64,000 bases of DNA from Actinoplanes sp. NBC_00393 (GTDB lineage Bacteria; Actinomycetota; Actinomycetes; Mycobacteriales; Micromonosporaceae): positions 5,794,501-5,858,500 of the forward strand of contig NZ_CP107942.1 in the NCBI RefSeq assembly GCF_036053395.1, written 5' to 3'. The position numbers and the translations under genes were made by a program. Numbering within the stretch: the first letter of the stretch is position 1; each line of letters begins with the position of its first letter. The notes under the pieces were generated by a model that saw nothing but the letters and a program-made list of their open reading frames with translations, had not been told where the DNA came from and did not search any database. This document shows, in pieces, positions 44,700 to 54,079 of the stretch.

Positions 44700-47600
44700 T
44701 TGGCACGCTTCGCACCCACCCGGGCCGGCATCGTCAACCTGTGGGACTACCGCGACGAGGAGTTCCTGTTCGTCGACGGCTGGCTGGTGCTGCGCGGCCC
44801 GAACGGCTCCGGCAAGACCAAGGCCCTCGAGGTGCTGTTCCCGTTCGTGCTGGACGGGCGGATCGAACCACGCCGGCTGAACCCGTTCGCCGGTGAGGAC
44901 CGGACGATGAAGTCGAACCTGCTCTACCGGGGGCAGGAGGCGTCGCACGCGTACGTGTGGATGGAGTTCGGCGACGGCAAGCAGCACGTGACCATCGGCA
45001 TCGGGTTGCGTGCGCACCGGCACAACGACCGGGTGACCCGCTGGCACTTCGTCGCCGACGGCCGCATCGGCGTCGACCTGTCGCTGCTGGACGCCGACGA
45101 CCGGCCGGTGTCGCGCCGCGACCTGATCGACCGGCTCGGCGCCGAAGCGGTCCGCGACTCCGCCGAGGAGTACCGGCATCTGGTCGACGCCCGGCTGTTC
45201 GGGCTCGGCCCGGCCCGCTACGAGCAGCTGCTCGACCTGGTGCTGACGCTGCGCAAACCGCAGCTGGCGAAGGATCTCAACCCGGTGGAGCTGTCGCGCA
45301 CCCTGCAGCGCGGTCTGCGCCCGGTGGAGGATCACCTGCTGGTCGAGGCGGCCCGGTCGTTCGACGACATGGAGGCCGTCGCCCGTACCCTCGAGGGGTT
45401 GATCGCCGCTGACACGGCGACCACCGCCTTCCTCGGCGTCTACGCCACCTATCTGCGCACCCACGCGCGGGCCGCCGCCGATGCGCTCACCGCACGCCGC
45501 GACGGTGTCGGCGAACGCCGGGAATCGCTGGCCGCCGCCCGGCGCGACAGCGCCGCCGCAGAACGCCTCGCCACCGACGCCGAGCAGCGGCTGACCGCGG
45601 CGCAGGGCGAGCCGGGCCGGCTGCGCGCCCACCTGGAGCGGCTGAAAGGGTCGGCCGCCTACCGCTCGCACGAACAACTCGCCGACCTGGAACGGCACGT
45701 CCACGACCTGGCCGACGCGGCCCGCCGCGCCGACGCGGGCGTCACCACCGAACAGGCCACCGCCGGCAAACGGCAGGCCGAATCGGTCACGGCCGCCGCC
45801 ACGGCGCAGGAAGCACAGGTACGGGTGACCCGCACCGTCACCGCCCTGGCCGCCGAGGCCGAGACCGGTGGTGTCGAGTGGCGGCCCGGCGACGCGGACG
45901 CTGACGGGCTGGGCACCCGGCTGACCGCCCGCGCGGAGGCCCGCCGCGCTGACGTGCGGACCGTGCGTGAGATGGCCGGCCGACTCGCCGACGCCGAACG
46001 CGAGCACGTGCGCGCCGCCGAGGCCGACCGCGCCGCCCGGGCCGCCGTCGACGACGCGGTGACCGCCGAGCAGCAGGCGGTCGCCGCCCTCGACGCAGCG
46101 AAGGAACAGACCGTCGCCGCGGTCCACGCGTGGGGCGCCGACCACGACGCCCTGCTCACCGAACTCGGCCTGACTCACCTGCCGCACCACCTGGCCGACT
46201 CGATCATCCAGCCCGCCGACGACACCACCCTGCGTGACCTCTACGCGGAGCAGGTCGCCGCTCCGGCCGGCGCCATCCGCGACGACGTGTCCACTCTCGG
46301 CAGCCGCGCCGACCGGCTGGCCGGTGAACGCGACGAGGTGACCGCCGAACGGGCCACGATCGCCGCCGAACACGACGACGCTCCCCCGCCGTCACCGACC
46401 CGCCCGGCGCCGCGCACCGACCGGGCCGGCGCACCGCTGTGGCAGCTCGTCCGGTTCGCCGACGGCACCCCCGACGCCGAGGCCGCCGCGATCGAAGCAG
46501 CCCTGCAGGCCGCCGGGCTGCTCGACGCGTGGGTGCATCCGAGCGCCGAACAGACCGACGCCGCACTCGATGCCGGCGAACAGGACGCCTTCCTGCGGGC
46601 CGGCCCGCCCGCCGGCCGTTCGCTGGCGGACGTGCTGGTCGCCGAGGACCAGCAGTTCGTGCCGGCCGAACGGATCACCGCGGTGCTGGCCGGTGTCGCT
46701 CTGGACGATCTGACCGGCCCGTCCGCGGTCGCCGGGTCCGGGCGCTGGGCGCAGGGTGCGGGCGTCGGCCGGTTCGCCAAGCAGCACTGCGAATTCATCG
46801 GTGCGACCGCCCGCGCCGCCCGCCGCGCGGCCCGCATCGCCGACTGCGACCGCCGTCTCGCCGCCCTCGACGCCGAGATCGCCGAGGTGACGCAGGCCCG
46901 TGAGGCACGCCGCGCGGTGCTGGCGCAGGCGGACCGTGCGGGCGCGGCGCTGCCGCCCCGCACCGCGATCAACCAGGCCGAACGGGCTTGGGACCAGGCC
47001 GGCACGCTGCTTCGGGTACGCCGGGAGGCCGCCTCCGACGCGGCCGGCCGGCTCGACGCGGCCGTGGCCGAACAGGCGGCTGCCGGTGCCGCACTGCGGC
47101 GGGCCGTCGCCGAACGTGGCCTGCCGGTGGAACGCCTCGACGCGACGGCGACGGCGCTGGACCGGTTCGACCGGCTCGGCATCGAGCTGCGGCACGCCTA
47201 CGAGACGGCCGAACGCGCCGCGGCCCAGGCCGACGACGCAGCCGAGCGGCACGCCGAGGCGGAACTGCGCGCGGAGACGGCCGCCCGCACCGCCCGCGAC
47301 GCCCGGCTGCGGCATGAGGAGAAGGACGAGGAACTGCGCACCCTGTCGGCGGCGATCGGCGCCGAAGCCGCGCAGGTCCTGGCCGAGGTCGCACAGACCG
47401 AGCAGGCCGTCACCGCGGCGGAGTCGGCGCTGGACGCGGCCCGCGACGAGCACACCTCCGCGCTGCGCCAACTGGAACGCGCGAACGCCCGGGTCGAACT
47501 CGGCGAGCAGGCCGTCACCGAAGCGGTCGCCGAGGCCCGGCGCGAGGCGGTGCGGCTGCGCCCGTACGCCCAAAGTGATCTTCTCGGTCTGATGCGCTGC

Positions 47601-48737
47601 CCGCCGCACCTGCGGTGGCCCGCCGCCGAGACCGCGCACGACGACCTGGACCCGGCCGTCGTCGCGCTGCACGAGGCGATCCTGACCGCCACCCGTGAAC
47701 TCAGCCCGACCGAGACCTCGCTGAAGCAGAGCGCCACCCGGCTGACCAGCGCGCTCACCGAACTGCAGGCGCAACTGCCGGCGGCCGGGCTGGACCACCG
47801 GCCGGAATGGGACACCGACGACGGTGTCATCGTCGTGCGCGTCGCCGACGAGCAGGGCCTCACCCCGGTCGCGCATTTCGCCGACCGCATCGCCGGTGAA
47901 CGCCGCGACCAGGAACAACTGCTCACCGACGCCGAACAGCGGGTCTTCGAGGACGCCCTGCTCGGGCAGCTCGCCGGCCAGATCCACCGCCGCACGATCG
48001 AGGCCCGCGACCTGGTCCACGCGATGGACACCCAGATGCGCGCCCGCCGGATGTCCTCGGGCCTGACCGTCGGCGTCGGCTGGCGGCTCTCCGACGACCT
48101 CGACCCGGAGCAGCGTGAGGTCTGCAAACTGCTGGAACGCGACCCGGCCCGGCTCGGGCCCGGCCAGCTCACCACCCTGCGCCGGCACTTCGCATCACGC
48201 ATCAAGACGGCCCGCGCGCAGGCACCGGAGAAGCCCTACCGGGAACTGCTCGCCGAAGTGCTCGACTACCGGCAGTGGCGGGTGTTCGCGTTCACCCTGC
48301 ACCGGCCCGGCGGGGTCACCGAACCGCTCACCCGCGCCCGGCACAGCCAGCTCTCCGGCGGCGAACAGTCGGTGTCGCTGCACCTGCCGCTGTTCGCCGC
48401 CGCGAACGCCCTGTTCGGCTCGGCCCGGCCGGACGCGCCCCGGCTGCTCGGACTGGACGAGGCGTTCGCCGGCGTCGACGACAACGGCCGCGGCGAACTG
48501 ATGTCGCTGGCCAAACAGTTCGACCTGGACCTGTTCATGACCGGCTACGACCTGTGGGCCACCCATCCGGCCGTCACCGGCTGCGCCCACTACGACCTGT
48601 CGCATTCCACCGTCGAGCACACCGTGTCGACGGTCCTGCTGGTCTGGGACGGCGCCATGAACATCGCCGACTTCGACGGCACCCTGGCCCGGGCGCTCGG
48701 TTCCCCGGAGACCCGGCGGGCACCCGCCGATGCCTGA
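44700..48737 (+). CDS. jetC: Wadjet SMC/MukB-like ATPase JetC (TIGR02680)
   Basis: The 1345-aa product has the head motifs at both ends: Walker A GPNGSGKT near residue 35, and in the C-terminal head LSGGEQSVSLHLPL with LLGLDEAFAGVD as Walker B and D-loop. In between are long Ala/Arg/Glu coiled coils broken by a hinge-like region near 600-700. It is the motor that extrudes plasmid DNA into a loop. The start is TTG 44700 after AAGGA, eight nucleotides after the jetB stop. It overlaps jetD by eight bases. The length is normal for TIGR02680 ATPases. Confidence 0.93.
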   Translation: MARFAPTRAGIVNLWDYRDEEFLFVDGWLVLRGPNGSGKTKALEVLFPFVLDGRIEPRRLNPFAGEDRTMKSNLLYRGQEASHAYVWMEFGDGKQHVTIGIGLRAHRHNDRVTRWHFVADGRIGVDLSLLDADDRPVSRRDLIDRLGAEAVRDSAEEYRHLVDARLFGLGPARYEQLLDLVLTLRKPQLAKDLNPVELSRTLQRGLRPVEDHLLVEAARSFDDMEAVARTLEGLIAADTATTAFLGVYATYLRTHARAAADALTARRDGVGERRESLAAARRDSAAAERLATDAEQRLTAAQGEPGRLRAHLERLKGSAAYRSHEQLADLERHVHDLADAARRADAGVTTEQATAGKRQAESVTAAATAQEAQVRVTRTVTALAAEAETGGVEWRPGDADADGLGTRLTARAEARRADVRTVREMAGRLADAEREHVRAAEADRAARAAVDDAVTAEQQAVAALDAAKEQTVAAVHAWGADHDALLTELGLTHLPHHLADSIIQPADDTTLRDLYAEQVAAPAGAIRDDVSTLGSRADRLAGERDEVTAERATIAAEHDDAPPPSPTRPAPRTDRAGAPLWQLVRFADGTPDAEAAAIEAALQAAGLLDAWVHPSAEQTDAALDAGEQDAFLRAGPPAGRSLADVLVAEDQQFVPAERITAVLAGVALDDLTGPSAVAGSGRWAQGAGVGRFAKQHCEFIGATARAARRAARIADCDRRLAALDAEIAEVTQAREARRAVLAQADRAGAALPPRTAINQAERAWDQAGTLLRVRREAASDAAGRLDAAVAEQAAAGAALRRAVAERGLPVERLDATATALDRFDRLGIELRHAYETAERAAAQADDAAERHAEAELRAETAARTARDARLRHEEKDEELRTLSAAIGAEAAQVLAEVAQTEQAVTAAESALDAARDEHTSALRQLERANARVELGEQAVTEAVAEARREAVRLRPYAQSDLLGLMRCPPHLRWPAAETAHDDLDPAVVALHEAILTATRELSPTETSLKQSATRLTSALTELQAQLPAAGLDHRPEWDTDDGVIVVRVADEQGLTPVAHFADRIAGERRDQEQLLTDAEQRVFEDALLGQLAGQIHRRTIEARDLVHAMDTQMRARRMSSGLTVGVGWRLSDDLDPEQREVCKLLERDPARLGPGQLTTLRRHFASRIKTARAQAPEKPYRELLAEVLDYRQWRVFAFTLHRPGGVTEPLTRARHSQLSGGEQSVSLHLPLFAAANALFGSARPDAPRLLGLDEAFAGVDDNGRGELMSLAKQFDLDLFMTGYDLWATHPAVTGCAHYDLSHSTVEHTVSTVLLVWDGAMNIADFDGTLARALGSPETRRAPADA

Positions 48738-49908
48738 CCTGGCCGCCGACCCGGGCTGGCGGCGGCTACTCGCCGCGGCCCGGCGCAGCCTGGAACGCAC
48801 CGGCGGCAGCCTCACCGGGTCGGTGTCGCTGGCCGCACCCGACGACGCCGAACGGCTCGTGGTGATCGGGGTGACCGGGGTGCACCGCCCGGCCGGGGTC
48901 AGCCGCGTCACGATCCGGCTGGCCGAACTGGACGCCTTCCTGCGCGACGCGCACGGCGTCGCCCTGACCGAGGCGGTCGGCGATTTCCGGGACCGGCCCG
49001 CCGAACGCGCCCGCGAATCGGCCGGCCGCGACGCCCTGCTCGCCGCTGCCGAGGCCGGACGGCACGCACAGCAACCCTGGTACGCCGACTTCCTGCAGGC
49101 GCTGCGCCGCGATGGCACGCTCACCCGCATCGTGCGCGGCGGCCTGCCGTTCTCCCCGGTGGTCGCGGTGCTCGACGCGCTGCCGGCGGCCGGCGAACCG
49201 ATGCCGGTGTTCGCTGAACGGGTGCTCGGCGACACCAAGGCCCTCGCCGACGGCCCGGTCCGTGGCCTGGTGCTGCGGGCGCTGGCCCGCTGGCACGAGG
49301 TGCCGGCGCCGGTGAGCGCCGAACAGGAACGGGCCCTGTGGGAACTGGCCGGGGTGGTACCGGACGACCTCGCCAGTCAGGTGCTCGTGCTGAACCTCCC
49401 GGCCACCGGCGGCCTGCTCGGGCACTGGCTGACCGACGCCGCCGAAGCGCATGTGCCGTTGCGGGTCACCCTGCACCAGCTGCGGCTCGCCCCGCTGAGC
49501 ATCGCGGTGCCCGAGGTCTTCGTCTGTGAGAACCCGGCGGTGCTGCGGGCCGCGGCCGGGCGGGCGAGCGGGGCGCTGATCTGCACCGAAGGCGTCCCGT
49601 CGGCAGCGGTCCACGCGATGCTGGCCGCCCTGCGCCCGGGCACGGTGATCCGCTGGCGCAACGACTTCGACTGGACCGGCGTCCGGCTGACGGGCGCCGC
49701 GCTGGCCCGCTATGCCGCCGCCGTGCCGTGGCGGATGACGGCCGCGGACTACACCGGCGCGGACGGGACCGGCATCGCCTTGACCGGGACCCCCGCGGTG
49801 ACGCCCTGGGACCCGGACCTGGCCGCCGCGATGAGCGGCCGCGGCCGGGCGGTCATGGAGGAACGGCTGCTCGACGACCTCCTGACGGACCTCGAACGGT
49901 CAGGCTGA
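48730..49908 (+). CDS. jetD: Wadjet nuclease JetD (TIGR02679, Toprim-like)
   Basis: The 392-aa product has an N-terminal DNA-interacting part and a DUF2399-type C-terminus with Toprim-like motifs: CTEGVPS (about 305-311) and NDFDWTG (about 328-334), whose acidic residues bind the metals for cutting. JetD cleaves DNA that JetABC cannot extrude further, so small circular plasmids are destroyed. ATG 48730 overlaps the jetC stop by eight bases. This completes a full jetABCD operon with no obvious defects, so the system should be functional. Confidence 0.93.
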   Translation: MPDLAADPGWRRLLAAARRSLERTGGSLTGSVSLAAPDDAERLVVIGVTGVHRPAGVSRVTIRLAELDAFLRDAHGVALTEAVGDFRDRPAERARESAGRDALLAAAEAGRHAQQPWYADFLQALRRDGTLTRIVRGGLPFSPVVAVLDALPAAGEPMPVFAERVLGDTKALADGPVRGLVLRALARWHEVPAPVSAEQERALWELAGVVPDDLASQVLVLNLPATGGLLGHWLTDAAEAHVPLRVTLHQLRLAPLSIAVPEVFVCENPAVLRAAAGRASGALICTEGVPSAAVHAMLAALRPGTVIRWRNDFDWTGVRLTGAALARYAAAVPWRMTAADYTGADGTGIALTGTPAVTPWDPDLAAAMSGRGRAVMEERLLDDLLTDLERSG

Positions 49909-50014
49909 CTGCTGCTTTCGGGAGAACCTTCGCCGGCGGGCCACATCGCCGCCGCTCGCGAGTGACAATGCCATCGTTGCGGCAGACGTCCGGAACCTTC
50001 GCGGAAGGAAGCTC

Positions 50015-50356
50015 ATGACCGGCCTGTTCACCATGCGCAAGCACGATGAAGGTGCCGGTGTTGTCCGGATCCTGGTGGGCGGGGAGGTCGACAGCGACGC
50101 CAGCGCGGCGCTCGGGCTGTTCATCGCCAACGCTACCGAACAGCACGGCGTGCGGGCCCTGATCGTCGACCTGGAACGGGTGCCGCTGCTCACCGCGGCC
50201 GGGATTCGGAGCCTGCTGACCGGCCACGAGGCGGCGGCGCGGGTGGGATGCTCATACCAGCTCGTCAACATTCGGGAGGGCGTGATGGATGTGCTGCAGG
50301 CCGCCGGCGTGGAAGGGCTGCTGCTCGCCGGCCGGGACGCTTCGGTTCCGCGGTGA
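50015..50356 (+). CDS. STAS-domain anti-sigma factor antagonist-like protein
   Basis: The 113-aa product folds as a STAS domain (VVRILVGGEVDSDASAAL, then LIVDLERVPLLTAAGIRSLL). The usual DSSG phosphorylation site is TAAG here, so the normal phospho-serine is missing. It may be a constitutively active or partner-switch-insensitive antagonist. ATG 50015 is preceded by GGAAGG. It is followed after ten nucleotides by a second STAS gene with a kinase domain, the usual partner-switch arrangement of stress sigma regulation in actinomycetes. Confidence 0.82.
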   Translation: MTGLFTMRKHDEGAGVVRILVGGEVDSDASAALGLFIANATEQHGVRALIVDLERVPLLTAAGIRSLLTGHEAAARVGCSYQLVNIREGVMDVLQAAGVEGLLLAGRDASVPR

Positions 50357-50366
50357 GGTGGGTGCC

Positions 50367-51113
50367 GTGCGGTGCGAGGTCGAGCCGATCGGGACGCGTC
50401 TGCTCGTACGCATGCATGGTGAACTCTGCCTGGCTGCCCTGCCGGGCGTGCGTGCTTCCCTGTTGAAATGCCTGGCCGAAAGGCCGGACGCGATCGTGGT
50501 GGATCTGAGCGACACGGTCGTCACCGAGCCCGCCGCGGCGACCGTCTTCCCGTCGGCGGCCCGGCAGGCGGCGCAGTGGCCGGGCACGCCATTGATGGTT
50601 TTCGCGCCCGATCCGGTCGTCGCGGGGCTGCTCACCATCGCTCACAGCACCCTGATGGTGCATTCCTCGCTCGAGGAGGCGCTGTCCGCCGAGGTGCGTT
50701 CGCGGCCGGCGTCGATCATCGAGACGATGCTTCCGGTGAGCGGGGCAGCACGGCGTGGTCGTGAACTGGCTGCCGACGCCTGCGCCCGCTGGAATCTGCC
50801 GGAGCTGCGCGGGCGGGCGAGCATCGTCGCGGGCGAGCTGGTGACCAACGGGGTCGTGCACGCCAACACGATGCTGGATCTGCGGCTGACGCTGGGCCGG
50901 CGCTACCTCATGGTGGCGGTGCGCGACGGCAGCACGGCACTGCCGGTCGCGGGGGTGGTGGGGGCCGCGCAGCCCGGGGCGCCGCGCGGTCTGCTGCTGG
51001 TCGAGGCGATGACCCAACGCTGGGGCACGCTTCCCGCCGCCGGCGGCAAGGTGGTCTGGGCGGCATTACCCCGCGGGGGTACGCGCACCCAGCGCGAAAA
51101 CCGACCAGGGTGA
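50367..51113 (+). CDS. STAS plus HATPase anti-sigma/regulator protein
   Basis: The 248-aa product has an N-terminal STAS-like segment of about 100 residues (LLVRMHGELCLAALPGVR, then AIVVDLSDTVVTEPAAAT). A short linker precedes a C-terminal HATPase of the RsbW/SpoIIAB type: RGRASIVAGELVTNGVVHAN with the N-box Glu and Asn. The remaining VAVRDGSTALP, GLLLVEAMTQRWG and VVWAALP blocks are also of that type. The GTG at 50367 is used because GAGGTGGG precedes it. A fused antagonist and kinase could integrate signals for a sigma factor; the target is not visible here. Confidence 0.85.
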   Translation: MRCEVEPIGTRLLVRMHGELCLAALPGVRASLLKCLAERPDAIVVDLSDTVVTEPAAATVFPSAARQAAQWPGTPLMVFAPDPVVAGLLTIAHSTLMVHSSLEEALSAEVRSRPASIIETMLPVSGAARRGRELAADACARWNLPELRGRASIVAGELVTNGVVHANTMLDLRLTLGRRYLMVAVRDGSTALPVAGVVGAAQPGAPRGLLLVEAMTQRWGTLPAAGGKVVWAALPRGGTRTQRENRPG

Positions 51114-51234
51114 TCCACGCGCAGCGAGGAACGCAGCGACCGGAGGCCGGAGCGGCTGAAGTCGCAGCCGGGGGCCGGGTGATGTTCGGCCCGCGTCCGC
51201 CCGCACTCCCGGCGCACCGCTACCGCCGCCGCCC

Positions 51235-51630
51235 ATGGACAGGATCGCCATCATCGGCTGCGGCGGCTCCGGCAAGACCGTCCTCGCCCGCCGGCTCGCC
51301 ACCCGGCTCGGGCTGACCGTCAACAACCTCGACGCCCTGTACTACGACGACGGCTGGAACCCCGTGCTCTACCTCGACCTACCGGCCTGGACCTGCCTCT
51401 GGGGCATCACCCAACGTCGCCTTCGCTACCGCGGGGGTCAGCACGCCGACGGCGGCCACGACCGCATCACCTGGTCATTCATCAAGTACGCAATCGGCTA
51501 CCGCCATTCCATGCGCCCTCGAGTCAACAGCCTCGTCGCAGAACACGGCAAACACCCGCGCTGCGTACGCCTGACGAGCCGTCGGCAGGCAAACCGCTTC
51601 ACTGACCGGCTCGACGTCCCGCCAACCTGA
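51235..51630 (+). CDS. Adenylate-kinase-like P-loop protein with an internal deletion
   Basis: The 131-aa product begins MDRIAIIGCGGSGKTVLARRL, a complete P-loop of the topology-modulation/adenylate-kinase-like family. After YYDDGWNP the text jumps directly to LYLDLPAWTCLWGITQRRL, and the C-terminal part (TWSFIKYAIGYR, then VRLTSRRQANRF) is regular. From knowledge of the family, about 40 residues with the nucleotide-binding middle strand and helix are missing, without a frameshift. The protein is therefore probably inactive or of changed function, and it may be decaying after transfer. The ATG start is the P-loop Met. Confidence 0.75.
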   Translation: MDRIAIIGCGGSGKTVLARRLATRLGLTVNNLDALYYDDGWNPVLYLDLPAWTCLWGITQRRLRYRGGQHADGGHDRITWSFIKYAIGYRHSMRPRVNSLVAEHGKHPRCVRLTSRRQANRFTDRLDVPPT

Positions 51631-51712
51631 CCGTGATTTCGTGGAGGCGACCTTGTCCACCCCACGGGCACCCTTCATCGATCCCGGCCAGAACGCCCGA
51701 TACTGGAGATCA

Positions 51713-52384
51713 CTATGCGAGCCCGGCGGTGATGACTTCCATCGAAGCCTTGAACGCCTCGATCGCCTGCGTCCGGTATTGCGGTTTCTTGTCGCCCTTC
51801 ACGTCCGTGGTGATGTAGTCGAATTGCGCATTCACCGAGACGTTGCCCATAACGGCCTCGAAGCGGAAGTTGTACTGGTATCCGTGGATGCCGCTCTTGC
51901 AGGGCTCGGCTGCGCATGGCAACTCGTCGGTCAAAGGATCCGCCTGGTCAAGGGTAAGCAGCTCCTCCGCCGTCTCGGGCGTGTACCTCGGGTAACTGAC
52001 CTTCTGCATGTCTGCGTCCGTGTATCTGCCGTAATTGAACCTGGCCCGGCCGAAGACAGGCGCTTCGGTGGCCACCTCGTAGTACTCGCCGTCCGGTTCG
52101 ATGCGGCACATCGGCGCGTTGGTCGCGAGTACTGCGTAGTGGAACTCGGGAGCGTATTGGACGGTCCCGTCGCCTGGCAGCGTCACGGTCCTGTCCAGCT
52201 CGTCGCAGACCGCACTGAGCTCGGCCTCCGTGGCTTGCTGGGCAGTGGACGCTGCCGGGTATGGCGACTGGGCGGGCGACGGGGGTGGCGTCTTCGGCTC
52301 GTCATTGCTGGGGTCGGCTGATGAGTCGCAGCCCGCCAGTAGAAGCGTGACGACGATGCCGGTCATCACTACTCGTCTCATCAC
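51713..52384 (-). CDS. Lipoprotein, secreted-protein cluster
   Basis: The 223-aa product has a signal peptide with lipobox LLLAGC near residue 19. A Pro/Ser stalk follows, then an extracytoplasmic beta-rich domain with several Cys residues (ELSAVCDELDRT, AAEPCKSGIHGY). No known enzyme motif is seen. Its start overlaps the stop of the preceding gene (ATGA, 52381-52384), so it belongs to the WXG-type operon upstream. Membrane-bound partners of that sort often accompany secreted effectors or chaperones in actinomycetes. Confidence 0.75.
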   Translation of the reverse strand: MMRRVVMTGIVVTLLLAGCDSSADPSNDEPKTPPPSPAQSPYPAASTAQQATEAELSAVCDELDRTVTLPGDGTVQYAPEFHYAVLATNAPMCRIEPDGEYYEVATEAPVFGRARFNYGRYTDADMQKVSYPRYTPETAEELLTLDQADPLTDELPCAAEPCKSGIHGYQYNFRFEAVMGNVSVNAQFDYITTDVKGDKKPQYRTQAIEAFKASMEVITAGLA

Positions 52385-53562
52385 CGGTTGGCCTCCGTCT
52401 GGTAGTCCTGGTCACCTGTGTCATCGCCGCCGGGGGTCGTGTCGTTGACATACGGGGGCGCGCCCGGAATGTGTACCTGCCAGCCGCTGCGGTCGGTGTC
52501 GCCCGCCCAGTCACGAGCTTGACTCGGTGCGGAGGGCTCGTCCCAGTCCTGCATAACGGATGTGAAGGCCTTACCGGCTTCCGAGTCAGTCGCCGAGTAG
52601 GCCTGCGCCGCCACCTTGATCTGCTCGCCCGCAAGATAGAGGCGTCCGCATGCGGTCCTCAAAAACTCACCGTACTCCGCGACCATGGCCTTGACCTTCG
52701 GGTCGGCCATGCCTTCTGATCCGTCCGCAGTGGCCAGCGAAGCATCGGCCGCTTGGACGTCGGCGATCTTCGGAATGAGCTGACGCTCGAAGAACTCCGC
52801 GCATTCGTAGCAGGTGTCGGCGAGCTCCAAGACGGTGTCGACGGCGATGTGGAATCCGTCGTCCCTGCTGCCACTATCGCCGGTGGCGGTGTTCTCGGTC
52901 AGGTCGTACAACTCCAGGTTGAAGCTGTGGTACCCGAAGACGGTGTCGCGGAGGCTGTAAATGCCGTTGTTGTAGTCGTTCTCCCGGGCGAACAGGTCGT
53001 CGGCTTGCTCGTCGAGATGATTCCAGAGGGCTGTCATCACCGCCTCGACGTCGTGGGCGTACGCGGTGTGTTTGATCCTCGGTGCGAAATTCTGCCCGAT
53101 GATGCCGATGAGCTGGACACTGGCGCCGAAAGCTCCCAGAGCCGGGTTCCAGCCGCCGGCGATGCTGAGCGCCGTGCCCATCCCCTGGAAGGTCTGCCAC
53201 ACCGGGTTGAGGTCGGTGGTGACCTCTTTGGTCTCATCGAGTGCCTTGCCGGCGTCGCTGAGGATCTTGAGGGAGCCGGAACGCATCTCCTGGATGATCG
53301 TGCCTCGGGCGCTGTAGAGGTTGTGGAGGCTCGCGGCGATCCCGGCCTGGTTGTGCAGGGTCGGAGCGATCGAAGCGAAGAAGCCGCCTTTGAGTTTGTC
53401 GGCGGCCAGCCCGGTCCAGCCGACGAACCAACCCGCGACCCGACCGTCCTGGCCGATGAGCTTGCGAATCTTGTTGCTCAGATCGGCGTTGCTCGCGGGC
53501 GTGAAGCCGGCGTCAGAAGGCGCGGACTCCAGGCCCAGGGGACCGCCGATCGCAATGAGCGC
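52381..53562 (-). pseudogene. C-terminal part of a WXG-associated protein, cut off by an in-frame stop
   Basis: The frame is open from 53562 to the stop at 52381, continuing exactly the frame of the gene at 53563-54057 beyond its TAA. The first about 90 codons contain protein-like helical sequence (DLSNKIRKLIGQDGRVAGWF, GIAASLHNLYSARGTIIQEM) but no ATG, GTG or TTG. The first ATG is at 53286, where AGGAG abuts it with no spacing. The body is helical (DVEAVMTALWNHLDEQADDL, EFLRTACGRLYLAGEQIK), like ESX/WXG-associated proteins. Two readings are possible: a single gene of about 560 codons with a nonsense mutation, or two coupled genes using a rare start (ATT 53556 or CTG 53538). Coding-like sequence right after the TAA favours the first. 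Confidence 0.6.
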
Positions 53563-54057
53563 TTACTGCGCTTTCTCAATCGCGCGCTGATCATGTCTGT
53601 CGAACTGCGGCAGTTTGCCGAGAACCGCGCTGCCTTCAGCGTGGGCCCAGTACTCGACATGCTGCATGATCGAATTCATGCCGCAGATGACCTCGCTCGG
53701 CGCAACCACCTCATTGCCGTAACGATCGATCGTGAACAACAGCCCAGAACCCGACTGCGGGGCGTTGATACGTCCCGGACAGGACGGCACGCCACCTTGC
53801 TGGTCACCCTGCGCCCATTCGACGACCTCGCAGGGACCGTAGATGAGGTGGAGCCGGTTGATCGGATCCCAGTAGTCCCAGAGGTCCTCCCCATAGGGAG
53901 CCTGGTACCGATGGAAGGCGGTCTTGAACGGACTGTTCTCCCAGCAGGCGGCCGCGACTTCTTTACGCCAACGCTTCGTCAGAGCCTTGCGGAACGCGTT
54001 CACTTCGGCTTCGAGCACGGCGTAGAAGTTGGTGTCGTAGATGATGCCGCCGGACAC
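53563..54057 (-). CDS. N-terminal part of a WXG-associated protein, 164 aa
   Basis: The 164-aa product starts at GTG 54057, preceded by GGGGGAGG with ideal spacing. It is soluble and rich in Trp/Tyr (TAFHRYQAPYGEDLWDYWDP), with a helical C-terminus ending in IEKAQ before TAA at 53563-53565. The following DNA stays open in the same frame (see the next downstream entry). The IS630 element inserted 23 nt upstream, so it separated the gene from its promoter or from an upstream operon partner. It may be a complete small protein or the head of a broken gene. Confidence 0.6.
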   Translation of the reverse strand: MSGGIIYDTNFYAVLEAEVNAFRKALTKRWRKEVAAACWENSPFKTAFHRYQAPYGEDLWDYWDPINRLHLIYGPCEVVEWAQGDQQGGVPSCPGRINAPQSGSGLLFTIDRYGNEVVAPSEVICGMNSIMQHVEYWAHAEGSAVLGKLPQFDRHDQRAIEKAQ

Positions 54058-54079
54058 GTCGACCTCCCCCGTGCTGATC

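Noticed and set aside
46392..48188. 598-codon minus-strand frame
   Set aside because: It is antisense to jetC coiled coil. The shadow composition and the conserved jetC frame decide for the plus strand.
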